Positions 1-7,488 of a stretch of 64,000 nucleotides of DNA are shown piece by piece (within the stretch, counting starts at the first letter, position 1; each line of letters opens with the position of its first letter). The notes under the pieces are model-generated. The model did not search any database. It had not been told where the DNA came from and worked only from the letters and a program-made list of their open reading frames with translations. The translations under genes and the position numbers were made by a program. Source of the DNA: Methylomonas fluvii (GTDB lineage Bacteria > Pseudomonadota > Gammaproteobacteria > Methylococcales > Methylomonadaceae); contig NZ_JACXST010000003.1 in assembly GCF_014850975.1 (NCBI RefSeq), positions 1,550,001-1,614,000 of the forward strand, in the 5' to 3' direction.

Positions 1-1004
1 AGACCAGCTCGACCATGCATGTCGCCGCGCCGGTGCGCGACGGCGATAAATTGATCGGCGTGGTTACCGTCGCCTATCCCACCGCCCTGCTGCAACCCAT
101 CGTCGAAGCCAGCAAACATACCATACAACGCGGCGCCTTCTGGCTGTTCGGTGGCGCGTTGCTATTCGGCGCGGTTTTCAACTGGCGTCTGACCCGCGCC
201 ATAGATTTATTGGTCGGCTACGCCCGCAGCGTCGCGTCCGGCGGCAAAGCCAGCCCGCCCAAATTGCGCAGCGTCGAACTGTCCACGCTGGCACACGCCC
301 TGGAAAGCATGCGCCAGGAACTGGAAGGCAAACAATACGTCGAGCGCTACGTGCAAACCCTGACCCATGAAATGAAAAGCCCGCTCGCGGCGATACGCGG
401 CGCGGCGGAATTGCTGGAAGAACCGCTGCCGGACGCCGACCGCCGCCGCTTCGCCGCCAATGCCCGCGAACAAGCCGAGCGTTTGGATCAGTTGATTGAA
501 CGGCTATTGGGACTGGCGGAATTAGAGCAGCGCCAGCAATTATCCGACCCACAGCTATTGGATTTAGGCGAATTGCTGAATAGCGTCCTGGCCGAAAAAA
601 CCCCGCAACTGCGGCAACTCAATCTGCACACCGCCGTGTCGGTAGACGAACCGCTACCAGTGCTGGCGGAAGAGTTTTTATTACGGCAGGCCATCTCCAA
701 TTTACTGGATAACGCATTGGCCTTCGCGCCCGCCGCTTCGACGATCGAAATCGACGGCCGCCGCGATGGTAAGCAAATCGTTTTACGTATCCGCGACCAC
801 GGTCCCGGCATCCCCGGCTACGCACTGGAGCGTTTATTTGAACGCTTCTACTCCCTACCTCGCCCCAACAATGGCCGGAAGAGTACCGGCCTGGGTTTGG
901 CCTTTGTTCGGGAAGTGGCTGCGCTGCATGGCGGCGAGATCAAGGTTGGCAATGCCGAGGGCTGCGGGGCGGAGGTGGTGTTGAGTTTGTCGGCAAGTCA
1001 TTGA
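1..1004 (+). CDS. creC: CreC-type sensor histidine kinase, 5' truncated by the window
   Basis: Inner-membrane sensor kinase, C-terminal part. The frame is already open at base 3, so the true start lies upstream. One membrane helix is visible near the start (around WLFGGALLFGAVF), followed by a HAMP-like linker. The phosphoacceptor motif is THEMKSP, the N box is NLLDNA, and the ATP-lid boxes are DHGPGIPG and STGLGLAF, so the kinase core looks intact. The length of the kinase half and the THEMKSPLAAIRGAAELL box resemble CreC, whose usual partner CreB would be upstream and is not seen. CreC is an inference from general similarity; a related envelope-sensing kinase is the alternative. Confidence 0.8.
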   Translation, partial: TSSTMHVAAPVRDGDKLIGVVTVAYPTALLQPIVEASKHTIQRGAFWLFGGALLFGAVFNWRLTRAIDLLVGYARSVASGGKASPPKLRSVELSTLAHALESMRQELEGKQYVERYVQTLTHEMKSPLAAIRGAAELLEEPLPDADRRRFAANAREQAERLDQLIERLLGLAELEQRQQLSDPQLLDLGELLNSVLAEKTPQLRQLNLHTAVSVDEPLPVLAEEFLLRQAISNLLDNALAFAPAASTIEIDGRRDGKQIVLRIRDHGPGIPGYALERLFERFYSLPRPNNGRKSTGLGLAFVREVAALHGGEIKVGNAEGCGAEVVLSLSASH

Positions 1005-1085
1005 GAAACAGTACAATAGCGACCACATTATTTCATATTGTTCAGATCATCATAGGATCCTAATTCCCTTAATCCATAAATCAAT

Positions 1086-1988
1086 ATGTCTCGCATTCAT
1101 CAGTATTTGGAGCAAAAGTACCCAGGTAGTCGCGAGAGGGCCATCTTTCGTACTGAAATCATAAGGCTGTGTGAAGAATTCATCCAGTCTGGCTATGCTG
1201 ACGACAAATTTGAAAACGAGCTTACGAGTCACCATACGTCTAAATTCTGGTCTTGCCTCTCCGAAGCACTGATCTTTGAACAACTGAGGGGAAAGCATTT
1301 TTTATCACGGCGAAACATTGGCGTTGGACCAGACTTTCTAATTGAGTGCAATGGACGAAAATTGTGGATTGAGGTTATCTGTCCCACCCCCTCTGGCATC
1401 CCAGATGATTGGCTAGAAATACAATTAAACAGAGCGCCAACCGCCCCAAATACCGAAATTCTGCTTCGCTGGGCTAGTGCCTACAAAGAAAAAGCGGAAA
1501 GATTGCTTGGTAATCCATCTGGCAAACCGATCAGCTATCTTGCCAACGGTATCGTCTCTGAACAAGACTTATACGTAATCGCGATTAACGGCTGCCAACT
1601 GCGCCATGGTCCGTTTTCCGCACTGCACGGTATGAGTCAATTTCCATATGCCGCAGAAGCGGTTTTCCCAATCGGCCCCTATCAAGTGCACTTCGACAGA
1701 GCGACCATGAATATCGTTGACCAAGGCTATCAGGAGAGGCTGAACATTCCCAAGCCAAAAGGAAAAGCAGTACCCGCAGACGCATTTCTCAATCCGACGC
1801 ACAACATGATTAGTGCATTGTGGGCTGTGGACTTTAATGGTTGCCGAATCCTTGGCAACCATCAGCCATCTGCCATCATTCACAACCCTTGCGCACAAAA
1901 TCCTCTGCCTTATGGCTTTTTGCCGTCAGACGACGAATTCCACGCAGTCGCCACAAGCGAAGAATTTTATTCATTCTGCCGTCTCTGA
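1086..1988 (+). CDS. Orphan protein with a degenerate PD-(D/E)XK-like core
   Basis: I do not recognise a named family. The 300-residue protein has Glu60 in a helix-like stretch (SEALIFEQL), Pro82-Asp83 (GVGPDFLIE) and Glu96 (LWIEVICP). This is the order of a PD-(D/E)XK nuclease fold, but the catalytic Lys is replaced by Ile98, so catalysis is doubtful or uses another residue. There is no signal peptide or membrane segment and no clear Shine-Dalgarno sequence before the ATG. The gene is visibly AT-richer than creC upstream and stands alone beside a rearranged accessory block, which suggests horizontal acquisition. The fold assignment is inference only. Confidence 0.55.
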   Translation: MSRIHQYLEQKYPGSRERAIFRTEIIRLCEEFIQSGYADDKFENELTSHHTSKFWSCLSEALIFEQLRGKHFLSRRNIGVGPDFLIECNGRKLWIEVICPTPSGIPDDWLEIQLNRAPTAPNTEILLRWASAYKEKAERLLGNPSGKPISYLANGIVSEQDLYVIAINGCQLRHGPFSALHGMSQFPYAAEAVFPIGPYQVHFDRATMNIVDQGYQERLNIPKPKGKAVPADAFLNPTHNMISALWAVDFNGCRILGNHQPSAIIHNPCAQNPLPYGFLPSDDEFHAVATSEEFYSFCRL

Positions 1989-2070
1989 TCTAGGTAGCTC
2001 AGATTGCGCACTAGCGTACTCTGACTTAGATTCTAAACATTAAAAAATCAAGTACCCCACTCTCAAGCCA

Positions 2071-2296
2071 GCAACAATCCGGTCTTTAACGTATATTTTC
2101 CGAATATTTGCAAAACCGACGATCACTATCGATAGAAGACAATTACGCAATTTCTAACCCAAAACAAATTATCAATTACCTAACGGAAACCCAGCGGCGT
2201 CATTGCATTTTGTCCGCTCGCTATGCCGTTAATGATCAATCGGTTTTAACCGCAATGCTACAAATTGACCTTAAGCACAATGCCTTAGCGATAGAC
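2071..2296 (+). repeat. Copy 1 of a 226-bp diverged direct repeat
   Basis: This stretch aligns without gaps to 5182-5407, which holds the upstream region and first 55 codons of ycgR. Many third-position and scattered differences show the duplication is old. Similarity begins at gcaacaatcc and stops abruptly at gatagac. The two copies bracket the globin, Roadblock and IS1111 genes. Confidence 0.85.
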
Positions 2297-2311
2297 GCTC
2301 GAAAATATTAA
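2132..2311 (+). pseudogene. 5' fragment of a ycgR-like gene, start codon lost
   Basis: The translated stretch (EDNYAISNPKQIINYLTE and following) matches the first 55 residues of the intact YcgR-like protein at 5243. The ATG of the intact copy is ATA here (2132-2134), and after the match ends the frame closes at 2311. Only a TTG at 2108 could start this frame, with no ribosome binding site. It is best read as a dead 5' remnant left by a duplication or insertion event. The rest of 1989-2493 holds no other gene that I can see. Confidence 0.8.
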
Positions 2312-2493
2312 TAACGCTCTGGTTTGCGAGCTAATTCTCATAAGCCGCAAATAAGCCGCGCAGAAAAATACCTAACAAAAAACCTAGTATATGCTTACCG
2401 CGCTGAGTCTAACTAGCAAGACCATGCGGCCGCACTAAAAAACACTCCCATAAAGTCGGCTGCATTTTTTTAAGTTCACGAGGAGAGTTTTTA

Positions 2494-3057
2494 ATGTCAT
2501 TGGATTTCGAGAAGCTGACCGTATACAGCAAATCGTTTAGCGGGTTTACCCCCGATAAGGAAGCTTTGTTGCTAGAGGTTGGGTCGCAAATTAAGCCACA
2601 TCTGGCGGCGGTAACCGACGAATTTTATCAACAGTTGAGCACCATACCCGAAACAGCTTCGTTTCTGGAAGGGCGAGTCGAGGGTTTGAAAAATACCCAC
2701 CGCCTATGGATGGAAGGGCTATTCACAGGCCCCTATGATAAAGACTTTACCGCACAGATGTTCAAGGTCGGTGATGTGCATGTCAAGGTTAAACTGCCTG
2801 TCGAATTCATGGCCGGGGCGATGACTTTGATCAATAACCATCTTTTCACGCTGATAGTTGAAACCTATGGTGAAGATAAACAATATTGTGCTCGGACGAT
2901 TGCCGCGGTTAATTCGGTAACCGGCTTTTCATTGCTAGTGATGCAGCAATCCTATCAAGCGTCGAGCTTGGCGGAAGAACTGGAAAAGTTTTTGAAAATT
3001 TCCGGCATGAGCCGCACGTTATTCACCAATCTGGCTTTGGCCTACAGAGACAAATAA
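2494..3057 (+). CDS. Stand-alone sensor globin (protoglobin-like domain)
   Basis: A 187-residue haem-binding globin of the globin-coupled sensor/protoglobin type, without any attached output domain. His96 in KVGDVHVKVKLP sits where the proximal F8 histidine of HemAT-type globins lies (pattern G-x-V-H-V-x). No signal peptide is present, so it should be cytosolic. The start is supported by a strong GGAGAG site. The Roadblock protein follows after 10 bp with its own AGGAG, so the two are almost certainly co-transcribed. In other bacteria such globins sense oxygen or redox state through fused transducer or cyclase domains; here the output may be supplied in trans. Function beyond haem-based sensing is inference. 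Confidence 0.85.
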   Translation: MSLDFEKLTVYSKSFSGFTPDKEALLLEVGSQIKPHLAAVTDEFYQQLSTIPETASFLEGRVEGLKNTHRLWMEGLFTGPYDKDFTAQMFKVGDVHVKVKLPVEFMAGAMTLINNHLFTLIVETYGEDKQYCARTIAAVNSVTGFSLLVMQQSYQASSLAEELEKFLKISGMSRTLFTNLALAYRDK

Positions 3058-3067
3058 GGAGATCACC

Positions 3068-3430
3068 ATGCGTTCGGATTTATTAATATCTGTTTTGACG
3101 GAATTGAATGGTTCATCGGCTGATATCGAAGCCAGTGGCGTGATATCGACTGATGGTTTAATGATGGCCTCGGTATTACCGGCTTCCATGGACGAAGACC
3201 GGGTAGGTGCGATGAGCGCCGCCATGTTGTCATTGGGTGATAGGACTGCGCAAGAGCTGGCGAGAGGCGAGTTGGAGCAAGTGCTGATCAAAGGTAAGGC
3301 TGGCTATGTGTTAATGACCTATGCCGGTTCCGAGGGTGTTCTCACGGTTTTGACCAAGTCATCGGCCAAATTGGGCTTGATATTTCTTGATGTTAAGAGA
3401 GCGGCGGTTCAGATCGCGGAGATGCTGTAA
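3068..3430 (+). CDS. Roadblock/LC7 domain protein (MglB-like)
   Basis: A 120-residue single-domain Roadblock/LC7 protein. It has the typical early segment GVISTDGLMMAS, a central amphipathic helix (MSAAMLSLGDRTAQELAR) and a late strand pair around GYVLMTYAGSEGVLTVL. Family members such as MglB form dimers and regulate small Ras-like GTPases, but no GTPase gene is in this window. It is translated from its own AGGAG site 10 bp after the globin gene, so it may be the downstream partner of the globin. Family call is firm from pattern; partner and role are inferred. Confidence 0.85.
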   Translation: MRSDLLISVLTELNGSSADIEASGVISTDGLMMASVLPASMDEDRVGAMSAAMLSLGDRTAQELARGELEQVLIKGKAGYVLMTYAGSEGVLTVLTKSSAKLGLIFLDVKRAAVQIAEML

Positions 3431-3443
3431 AGATTGAATTGGA

Positions 3444-3465
3444 GTGACGGGCTTACGCCCGTCAC
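3444..3465. repeat. Perfect 9-bp hairpin after the Roadblock gene
   Basis: GTGACGGGC at 3444-3452 pairs with GCCCGTCAC at 3457-3465 around a TTAC loop. It starts 13 bp after the Roadblock stop and lacks a T-run. It could be a Rho-independent-like transcript end or a REP-type intergenic palindrome. IS1111-group elements often sit near such palindromes. Confidence 0.6.
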
Positions 3466-3584
3466 CTCGACCTTACCACCGGACAGACTGTTTTGAGCAT
3501 CCGGCAGTCGATCCCAGCCTTCAAATACCTTTACCGCTCTCAGGCGGCCGTAAATACCAAAGCTCTATAGATTAAGGTGATGAC

Positions 3585-3653
3585 ATGGACTCCTCCTCAC
3601 CCCTAGCGGTGTCACAATGCACCCGAAAATTTAAACGGGACAAAGAGGAGTCC
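3585..3653 (+). promoter_or_regulatory. IS left end with hairpin covering the transposase ribosome binding site
   Basis: GGACTCCTC at 3587-3595, within the left inverted repeat, is the exact complement of GAGGAGTCC at 3645-3653, which contains the transposase Shine-Dalgarno GAGGAG. A smaller nested stem (CCCG, an AT-rich loop, CGGG) lies between them. In a transcript entering from outside the element the ribosome site would be paired, a way several IS families limit read-through expression. The pairing is visible; the regulatory effect is inferred. Confidence 0.6.
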
Positions 3654-3656
3654 GAA

Positions 3657-4670
3657 ATGAATCGTAACGTAGTGGGTTTGGATATAGCAAAACAAGTGTT
3701 TCATCTGTTCATGATGCTCGAGGGCAAAGCGATCAAGCGGAAACTAAAGCGCTCGGAACTCCTGGAATTCATAGCTCAACTACCACCAAGCCTGATCGCG
3801 CTGGAAGCCTGCGGTGGTTCGCACCACTGGGCACGGTCGTTCCAAGCACTGGGTCATGAGGTCGTGCTATTGAACGCCCGTTACGTGAAAGCCTTCGTGG
3901 TGGGCAACAAAAACGATTTCAACGATGCCGAGGCGATCTTTACGGCGGCGCGGCAACCGAACAAACGTACGGTGGCCATTAAAAACATGGAACAACAAGA
4001 CCTGGCCATGGTGCATGGCATTCGCCAAGGCAAAGTCGAGGAGCGTACGGCCTTGATCAATCAGATTCGCGGGCATTTGGCCGAGCGCGGGCTGGTGTTG
4101 CCGAAAAGTGCCCATCAGGTCAGAAAACAGTTGCCGTTGATGTTGGAAGATGCCGAGAAGCAACTGTCGACGCTCAGCCGCGCGCTGTTTGCCGAACAGT
4201 ATCAAGCCCTGGTGGCGATTGATGAGGCCATCAAAACTATGGATCGGCAGATCGAAGCGCTGTGCCGGCAAAATGCCTTGAGCAAACGTCTGATTGCCAT
4301 TCCGGGCATAGGCCCGCTCACCGCCACTTTGGCCGCCGCCGATGTGGGGGATGGCAAAGGTTATACGTCCAGTCGTGATTACGCCGCCAGTTTGGGCGTG
4401 GTGCCCAGACAGCATAGTAGCGGCGACCGCCAAGTCTTGCTCGGCATCAGCAAACGGGGTAATCGGCGCTTGCGCACCTTGTTGATCCACGGCGCCCGGG
4501 CGGTATTGAAATACTGCGGCGACAAGAGCGACCCGTTGAGCCGCTGGCTACAAGCCTTAATCGAACGGCGAGGCTTCAACAAGGCCGCCGTGGCCTTAGC
4601 TAACAAGAATGCCCGGATTATCTGGGCACTGGCCACTGGCTCTGGCGAATATGCGGCCCAAGTGGCTTGA
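3657..4670 (+). CDS. IS1111-type transposase (DEDD recombinase)
   Basis: A 337-residue IS110-family transposase. The N-terminal RuvC-like domain shows Asp in VVGLDIAKQ, Glu in ALEACGG and the DFNDAEAI aspartates. The C-terminal Transposase_20-type domain has the AIPGIGPLTATL motif and the serine-bearing PRQHSSGDR stretch expected of the catalytic Ser. I chose the ATG at 3657 because GAGGAG lies 6 bases upstream and MNRNVVGLDIAKQVF is the usual family start; a longer frame from 3585 would begin inside the terminal repeat. The product excises and inserts the element through a circular intermediate, guided in this family by a bridge RNA. Confidence 0.92.
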   Translation: MNRNVVGLDIAKQVFHLFMMLEGKAIKRKLKRSELLEFIAQLPPSLIALEACGGSHHWARSFQALGHEVVLLNARYVKAFVVGNKNDFNDAEAIFTAARQPNKRTVAIKNMEQQDLAMVHGIRQGKVEERTALINQIRGHLAERGLVLPKSAHQVRKQLPLMLEDAEKQLSTLSRALFAEQYQALVAIDEAIKTMDRQIEALCRQNALSKRLIAIPGIGPLTATLAAADVGDGKGYTSSRDYAASLGVVPRQHSSGDRQVLLGISKRGNRRLRTLLIHGARAVLKYCGDKSDPLSRWLQALIERRGFNKAAVALANKNARIIWALATGSGEYAAQVA

Positions 4671-5033
4671 TTGAGTGATGTCCGAGTTGCCCACCCTTTG
4701 CCCAACGCCTCCACACGAGAGAAGGGTTCCGGCGTCGGGCAAAGCGTGGACAACTCTCAATCCGGTGATGCAAACGCTATAAACGAGTTCAACAGATTGC
4801 GGAGGCAAGTCACTCAAAAGTGATGACATTCAACAGGTCAGACCGGTGCTTTTAAATCCCGTTTAGCGCATAGGTTCTTTAGAAACCGTTAAGGTGTTAG
4901 TGGAAAAAGCGCGCGGATAGATTCATCAGGGTCCGAAGGTCAATCAAGCACCTTCATCAAGAGACCGAATATATGGCTGCAATCTCGATCTCTGTTGGAA
5001 ACATTATTTTTGGGAATCTTGGCTGGCAATTGG
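4671..5033 (+). ncRNA. Predicted bridge-RNA region of the IS1111 element
   Basis: This 363-bp right-end segment has no credible gene. It begins with a long stem, 4684-4709 against 4731-4756, in which 23 of 26 positions pair by strict Watson-Crick rules around a 21-base loop. A second small stem TCACT/AGTGA lies at 4810-4824. GTGATGACAT at 4820-4829 is identical to 3577-3586, which spans the left junction; ATATATG at 4969-4975 recurs at the right junction (5044-5050). IS1111-group elements are known to encode their bridge RNA downstream of the transposase. RNA ends and expression are not visible. Confidence 0.5.
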
Positions 5034-5181
5034 GGAGGAGTCCATATATGCGTGCTAGGCTTCCCTGACAACTTAGCCTGACTTTGTCACATTGGCACTC
5101 GCTGATTGCTCCAGCGTCGCACCCACTAGACCTAAACTTCCCCGCCCTAAAAAGCTTAAGCCCCTCCTTATTTCCAACAAG

Positions 5182-5407
5182 GCAACAATCCGGTTTTTAA
5201 CGTATATTTTCCGCATATTTGCAAAACCAATGATCACTAGCAATGGAAAACGACTACGCGATTTTTAGCCCGAAGCAGATTGTCAATTATTTAACGGAAA
5301 TCCAGCAGCGTAATTGCATTTTGTCGGCTCGCTATGGCGCGGATAATCAGGCGTTTTTAACCGCGATTGTGCAAATCGACCTTAAGCACAATACCTTGGC
5401 GATAGAC
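5182..5407 (+). repeat. Copy 2 of the 226-bp direct repeat (upstream region and start of ycgR)
   Basis: Gap-free counterpart of 2071-2296, covering 61 bp of upstream sequence and the first 55 codons of the intact ycgR-like gene. This copy keeps the ATG and continues into a full gene, so it is the functional one. The 136 bp between the IS right end (5045) and this repeat hold nothing I can identify. Confidence 0.85.
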
Positions 5408-5992
5408 ATTGCTCCCACCCAGGAATTGACGGACCGTTTGTTACTGAACAAGTGCGCGCATTTCTTCACGCAGGTGGATGGGATTGACGCGGCTTTTCAA
5501 GGGGTGAACATCAAACTGGCGCAAAGCGAGCATGGCGCAGTTTTGACCATGCCCCTGCCCGATAGGCTTTACTGGCGGCAGCGGCGCAATTATTACCGGG
5601 TGAAAGTACCGCAGTCGCATACAGGTACGTATTGCCAATTCGGTTTTAAGTTAAGCGATGCGGATGGCGAACAAATATCTGTCGTTAAAACCTTCAAACT
5701 GATGGATATTGGCTTATGTGGCCTGGCTTTATTGAATCCGGACCATGATTTGCAGCAGGAATTGCTTAGTATTGAAGCCGTCAGTGGCATGTTATTTCTG
5801 CACGACCATGAACATCACCACGCCGACGTCGGGATGCGCGCCAAATACAGTATCGACGTCAAAACCAATACGATAAACACCGCGCATCGGATAGGTTTTC
5901 AATTTACCGCCATTTCGCCGGCTTTTGAGAGCAGCGTGCAAATATACATGCAATCTATCGAACGGATGCTGAAAAACATCGAGAGTCATTAA
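5243..5992 (+). CDS. ycgR: YcgR-like flagellar brake, PilZ domain c-di-GMP receptor
   Basis: A 249-residue two-domain protein. Residues 1-105 form the YcgR N-terminal domain. The PilZ domain follows, with the c-di-GMP-binding RxxxR motif at R115-NYY-R119 and a second motif at D155-IGLCG-160 in which the usual serine of (D/N)xSxxG is glycine. In enterobacteria YcgR binds the flagellar motor when loaded with c-di-GMP and slows swimming. Binding may be weaker here because of the Ser-to-Gly change. The ATG has no strong ribosome site, but it is preserved against the broken copy at 2132. No flagellar gene is nearby. Confidence 0.8.
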   Translation: MENDYAIFSPKQIVNYLTEIQQRNCILSARYGADNQAFLTAIVQIDLKHNTLAIDIAPTQELTDRLLLNKCAHFFTQVDGIDAAFQGVNIKLAQSEHGAVLTMPLPDRLYWRQRRNYYRVKVPQSHTGTYCQFGFKLSDADGEQISVVKTFKLMDIGLCGLALLNPDHDLQQELLSIEAVSGMLFLHDHEHHHADVGMRAKYSIDVKTNTINTAHRIGFQFTAISPAFESSVQIYMQSIERMLKNIESH

Positions 5993-6160
5993 ATCGGCGC
6001 TAACTCGCGCTGTTTCCGTTAATCTCTAAGTTCAGCTAGGCTCAAACCAAAAACGGCCATCCCCTGATCGCCCGATGTCATCGCTAGCCCGTACAATACC
6101 TTCTTTAGCAAAAGGTCCTAGGTTTGCCATTCCAACCGTTTAGACAATAGGCAATATATC

Positions 6161-6793
6161 GTGTCAGTCATCAGGTTATTGCTACCCGCGCAAGGGTTTG
6201 CAGAAATTAGCCTTAATCCGAAAGAATTGGAAAACCAAGGCATTGCCGTCATAACAATCGAGCCAAACACTACGGAACCGATGAATTTGTTGGCTTTAGA
6301 CGTCGTCCTGATCGATGGTGACTCGGCGTTGCCAGACAATCTGGACCTGATCAATCAAATAAAAGGCATTGCACCCTGCTGTAAATTTATAGTCCTGCTT
6401 AGCCATTCCAGCGCCCATGCCCTGACCTATATGCAGGTCGGAGTGACCGGGTTGCTGAGATGGTTTCCCGACGCGGCCAAATTGGCTGAGATCATCCGCG
6501 CGATTGTGCAAGGTGAATACTACCTGGACCAAGCGATTGCCCAGTTACTGGCCATGCGGCAAATCAAAAAACAATTAGAACCCTTTGTTTCTCTCAGCTC
6601 CCGCGAATTTGATGTGTTTTGTCTGTTAGCCGAAGGCTGTTCATTGCAAACGATAGCCACGCAACTGGGTATCAGCAGTAAAACTGTCTCCAATTGTCAA
6701 ACTCAAATCAAGCTGAAACTGGCTATCGACAATCGGGACACACTGACAGAATTTGCCAATAGCCATGGCTTGATTATGCACAAAGGCGTATGA
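6161..6793 (+). CDS. LuxR/NarL-type response regulator
   Basis: A 210-residue regulator. The N-terminal half resembles a receiver: the likely phospho-acceptor lies in LDVVLIDGDS and a conserved Lys-type position near the end is not obvious, so phosphorylation is uncertain. The C-terminal half has the LuxR helix-turn-helix: LSSREFDVFCLLAEG, then IATQLGISSKTVSNCQTQIK. Translation appears to start at GTG with a weak AGG upstream. A terminator follows directly. No kinase is adjacent; the neighbouring YcgR gene and this one are separated by 168 bp without a clear promoter. Targets unknown. Confidence 0.75.
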   Translation: MSVIRLLLPAQGFAEISLNPKELENQGIAVITIEPNTTEPMNLLALDVVLIDGDSALPDNLDLINQIKGIAPCCKFIVLLSHSSAHALTYMQVGVTGLLRWFPDAAKLAEIIRAIVQGEYYLDQAIAQLLAMRQIKKQLEPFVSLSSREFDVFCLLAEGCSLQTIATQLGISSKTVSNCQTQIKLKLAIDNRDTLTEFANSHGLIMHKGV

Positions 6794-6815
6794 TTCCCGT
6801 TATTCGGGAATTTTT
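6793..6815 (+). terminator. Rho-independent terminator after the LuxR-type gene
   Basis: ATTCCCG at 6793-6799 pairs with CGGGAAT at 6805-6811 and runs into TTTTT. It overlaps the stop codon of the regulator gene and precedes the PepSY gene by about 20 bp, so PepSY transcription must either read through or start very close. Confidence 0.75.
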
Positions 6816-6836
6816 CCTATTTTTGCGAGGTGGTTT

Positions 6837-7361
6837 ATGAAAAAGTCAGTGTTAGCATTATCTGTATTAGCCGGTTTGGGCATGTTGTCCGCTAATGCTT
6901 TGGCAGCCGATCAAGGCTTGGAAAATTGCATCCAAGCCGTCAAAAAAGAAAAAGCGGGCGAGTTGATCAAACTGGAAAAGCTCAACGTAGCCGGCAAAGG
7001 CGCATATGAACTGGAACTGCGCGACAACAACCGCCAGGAATGGGAATACATGTGCGATGCCGACAGCGGCAAGCTGACTGAAAAAGAATCGGAAGTAGCC
7101 GACCCCAATAGCCAGGCATTCAAGAAGAATGTCAAAGTCACTGAAGAAGATGCCGCGGCAATTGCGCTAAAAGCCAACCCCGGCACGATTCAAGAAGTCG
7201 AATACGAAGTCGAGGAAAACGGCGGCTCGTCTTACGAATTCGACATAGTGAATGACAAAGGCAACGAAACCAAAATCGAAGTGGATGCCGCCAGCGGTAA
7301 AATCATCGAAACCGCCACCGAGGAATGGGAAATCGGCGAAGAGGCTGACGAAAAACGTTAA
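6837..7361 (+). CDS. Periplasmic PepSY-domain protein
   Basis: A 174-residue exported protein with a clear Sec signal peptide (MKKSVLALSVLAG, cleavage after ALA at about residue 23). Two PepSY-like units follow: one around residues 30-85 containing the pair Cys31 and the Cys in YMCDADSGK, the second around residues 105-160 ending IEVDAASGKII. The protein is strongly acidic. PepSY domains are thought to modulate peptidases or act as extracytoplasmic inhibitory or sensory modules. A strong GAGGTGG site precedes the ATG. It may be controlled by the LuxR-type regulator upstream, but only adjacency supports this. Confidence 0.8.
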   Translation: MKKSVLALSVLAGLGMLSANALAADQGLENCIQAVKKEKAGELIKLEKLNVAGKGAYELELRDNNRQEWEYMCDADSGKLTEKESEVADPNSQAFKKNVKVTEEDAAAIALKANPGTIQEVEYEVEENGGSSYEFDIVNDKGNETKIEVDAASGKIIETATEEWEIGEEADEKR

Positions 7362-7392
7362 TCAGGGCTTAACTGACTGACGCCTAACCCTT

Positions 7393-7415
7393 GGGACTCT
7401 CCCACGGAGAGTCCC
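7393..7415. terminator. Hairpin between convergent PepSY and GRE-cluster genes
   Basis: GGGACTCTCC at 7393-7402 pairs perfectly with GGAGAGTCCC at 7406-7415 around CAC. It sits between two convergent genes. No T-run follows on either strand, so efficiency as a terminator is uncertain. Confidence 0.6.
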
Positions 7416-7488
7416 ACCAGCCCGCCGCGCCGCACACCGCGATGCGGCCAGTTACCAATCCAATGTTACGTCAATCCGCCAATGCTGC

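Larger units (their letters stand above)
3585..5045 (+). mobile_element. IS1111-type (IS110 family) insertion sequence, about 1.46 kb
   Basis: Boundaries come from a perfect 12-bp inverted repeat: ATGGACTCCTCC at 3585-3596 and GGAGGAGTCCAT at 5034-5045. IS1111-group elements have subterminal repeats of this length, so the exact tips may lie a few bases further out. Inside are one DEDD transposase gene and a 363-bp right-end segment without a gene. No target duplication is expected for this family. The transposase reading frame is intact, so the copy may be active. It lies between the Roadblock gene and the second 226-bp repeat. Confidence 0.8.

Noticed and set aside
5094-5110. TGGCAC ... TTGC resembling a sigma-54 promoter before ycgR
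   Set aside because: The spacing between the two boxes is two bases too long for a -24/-12 promoter.
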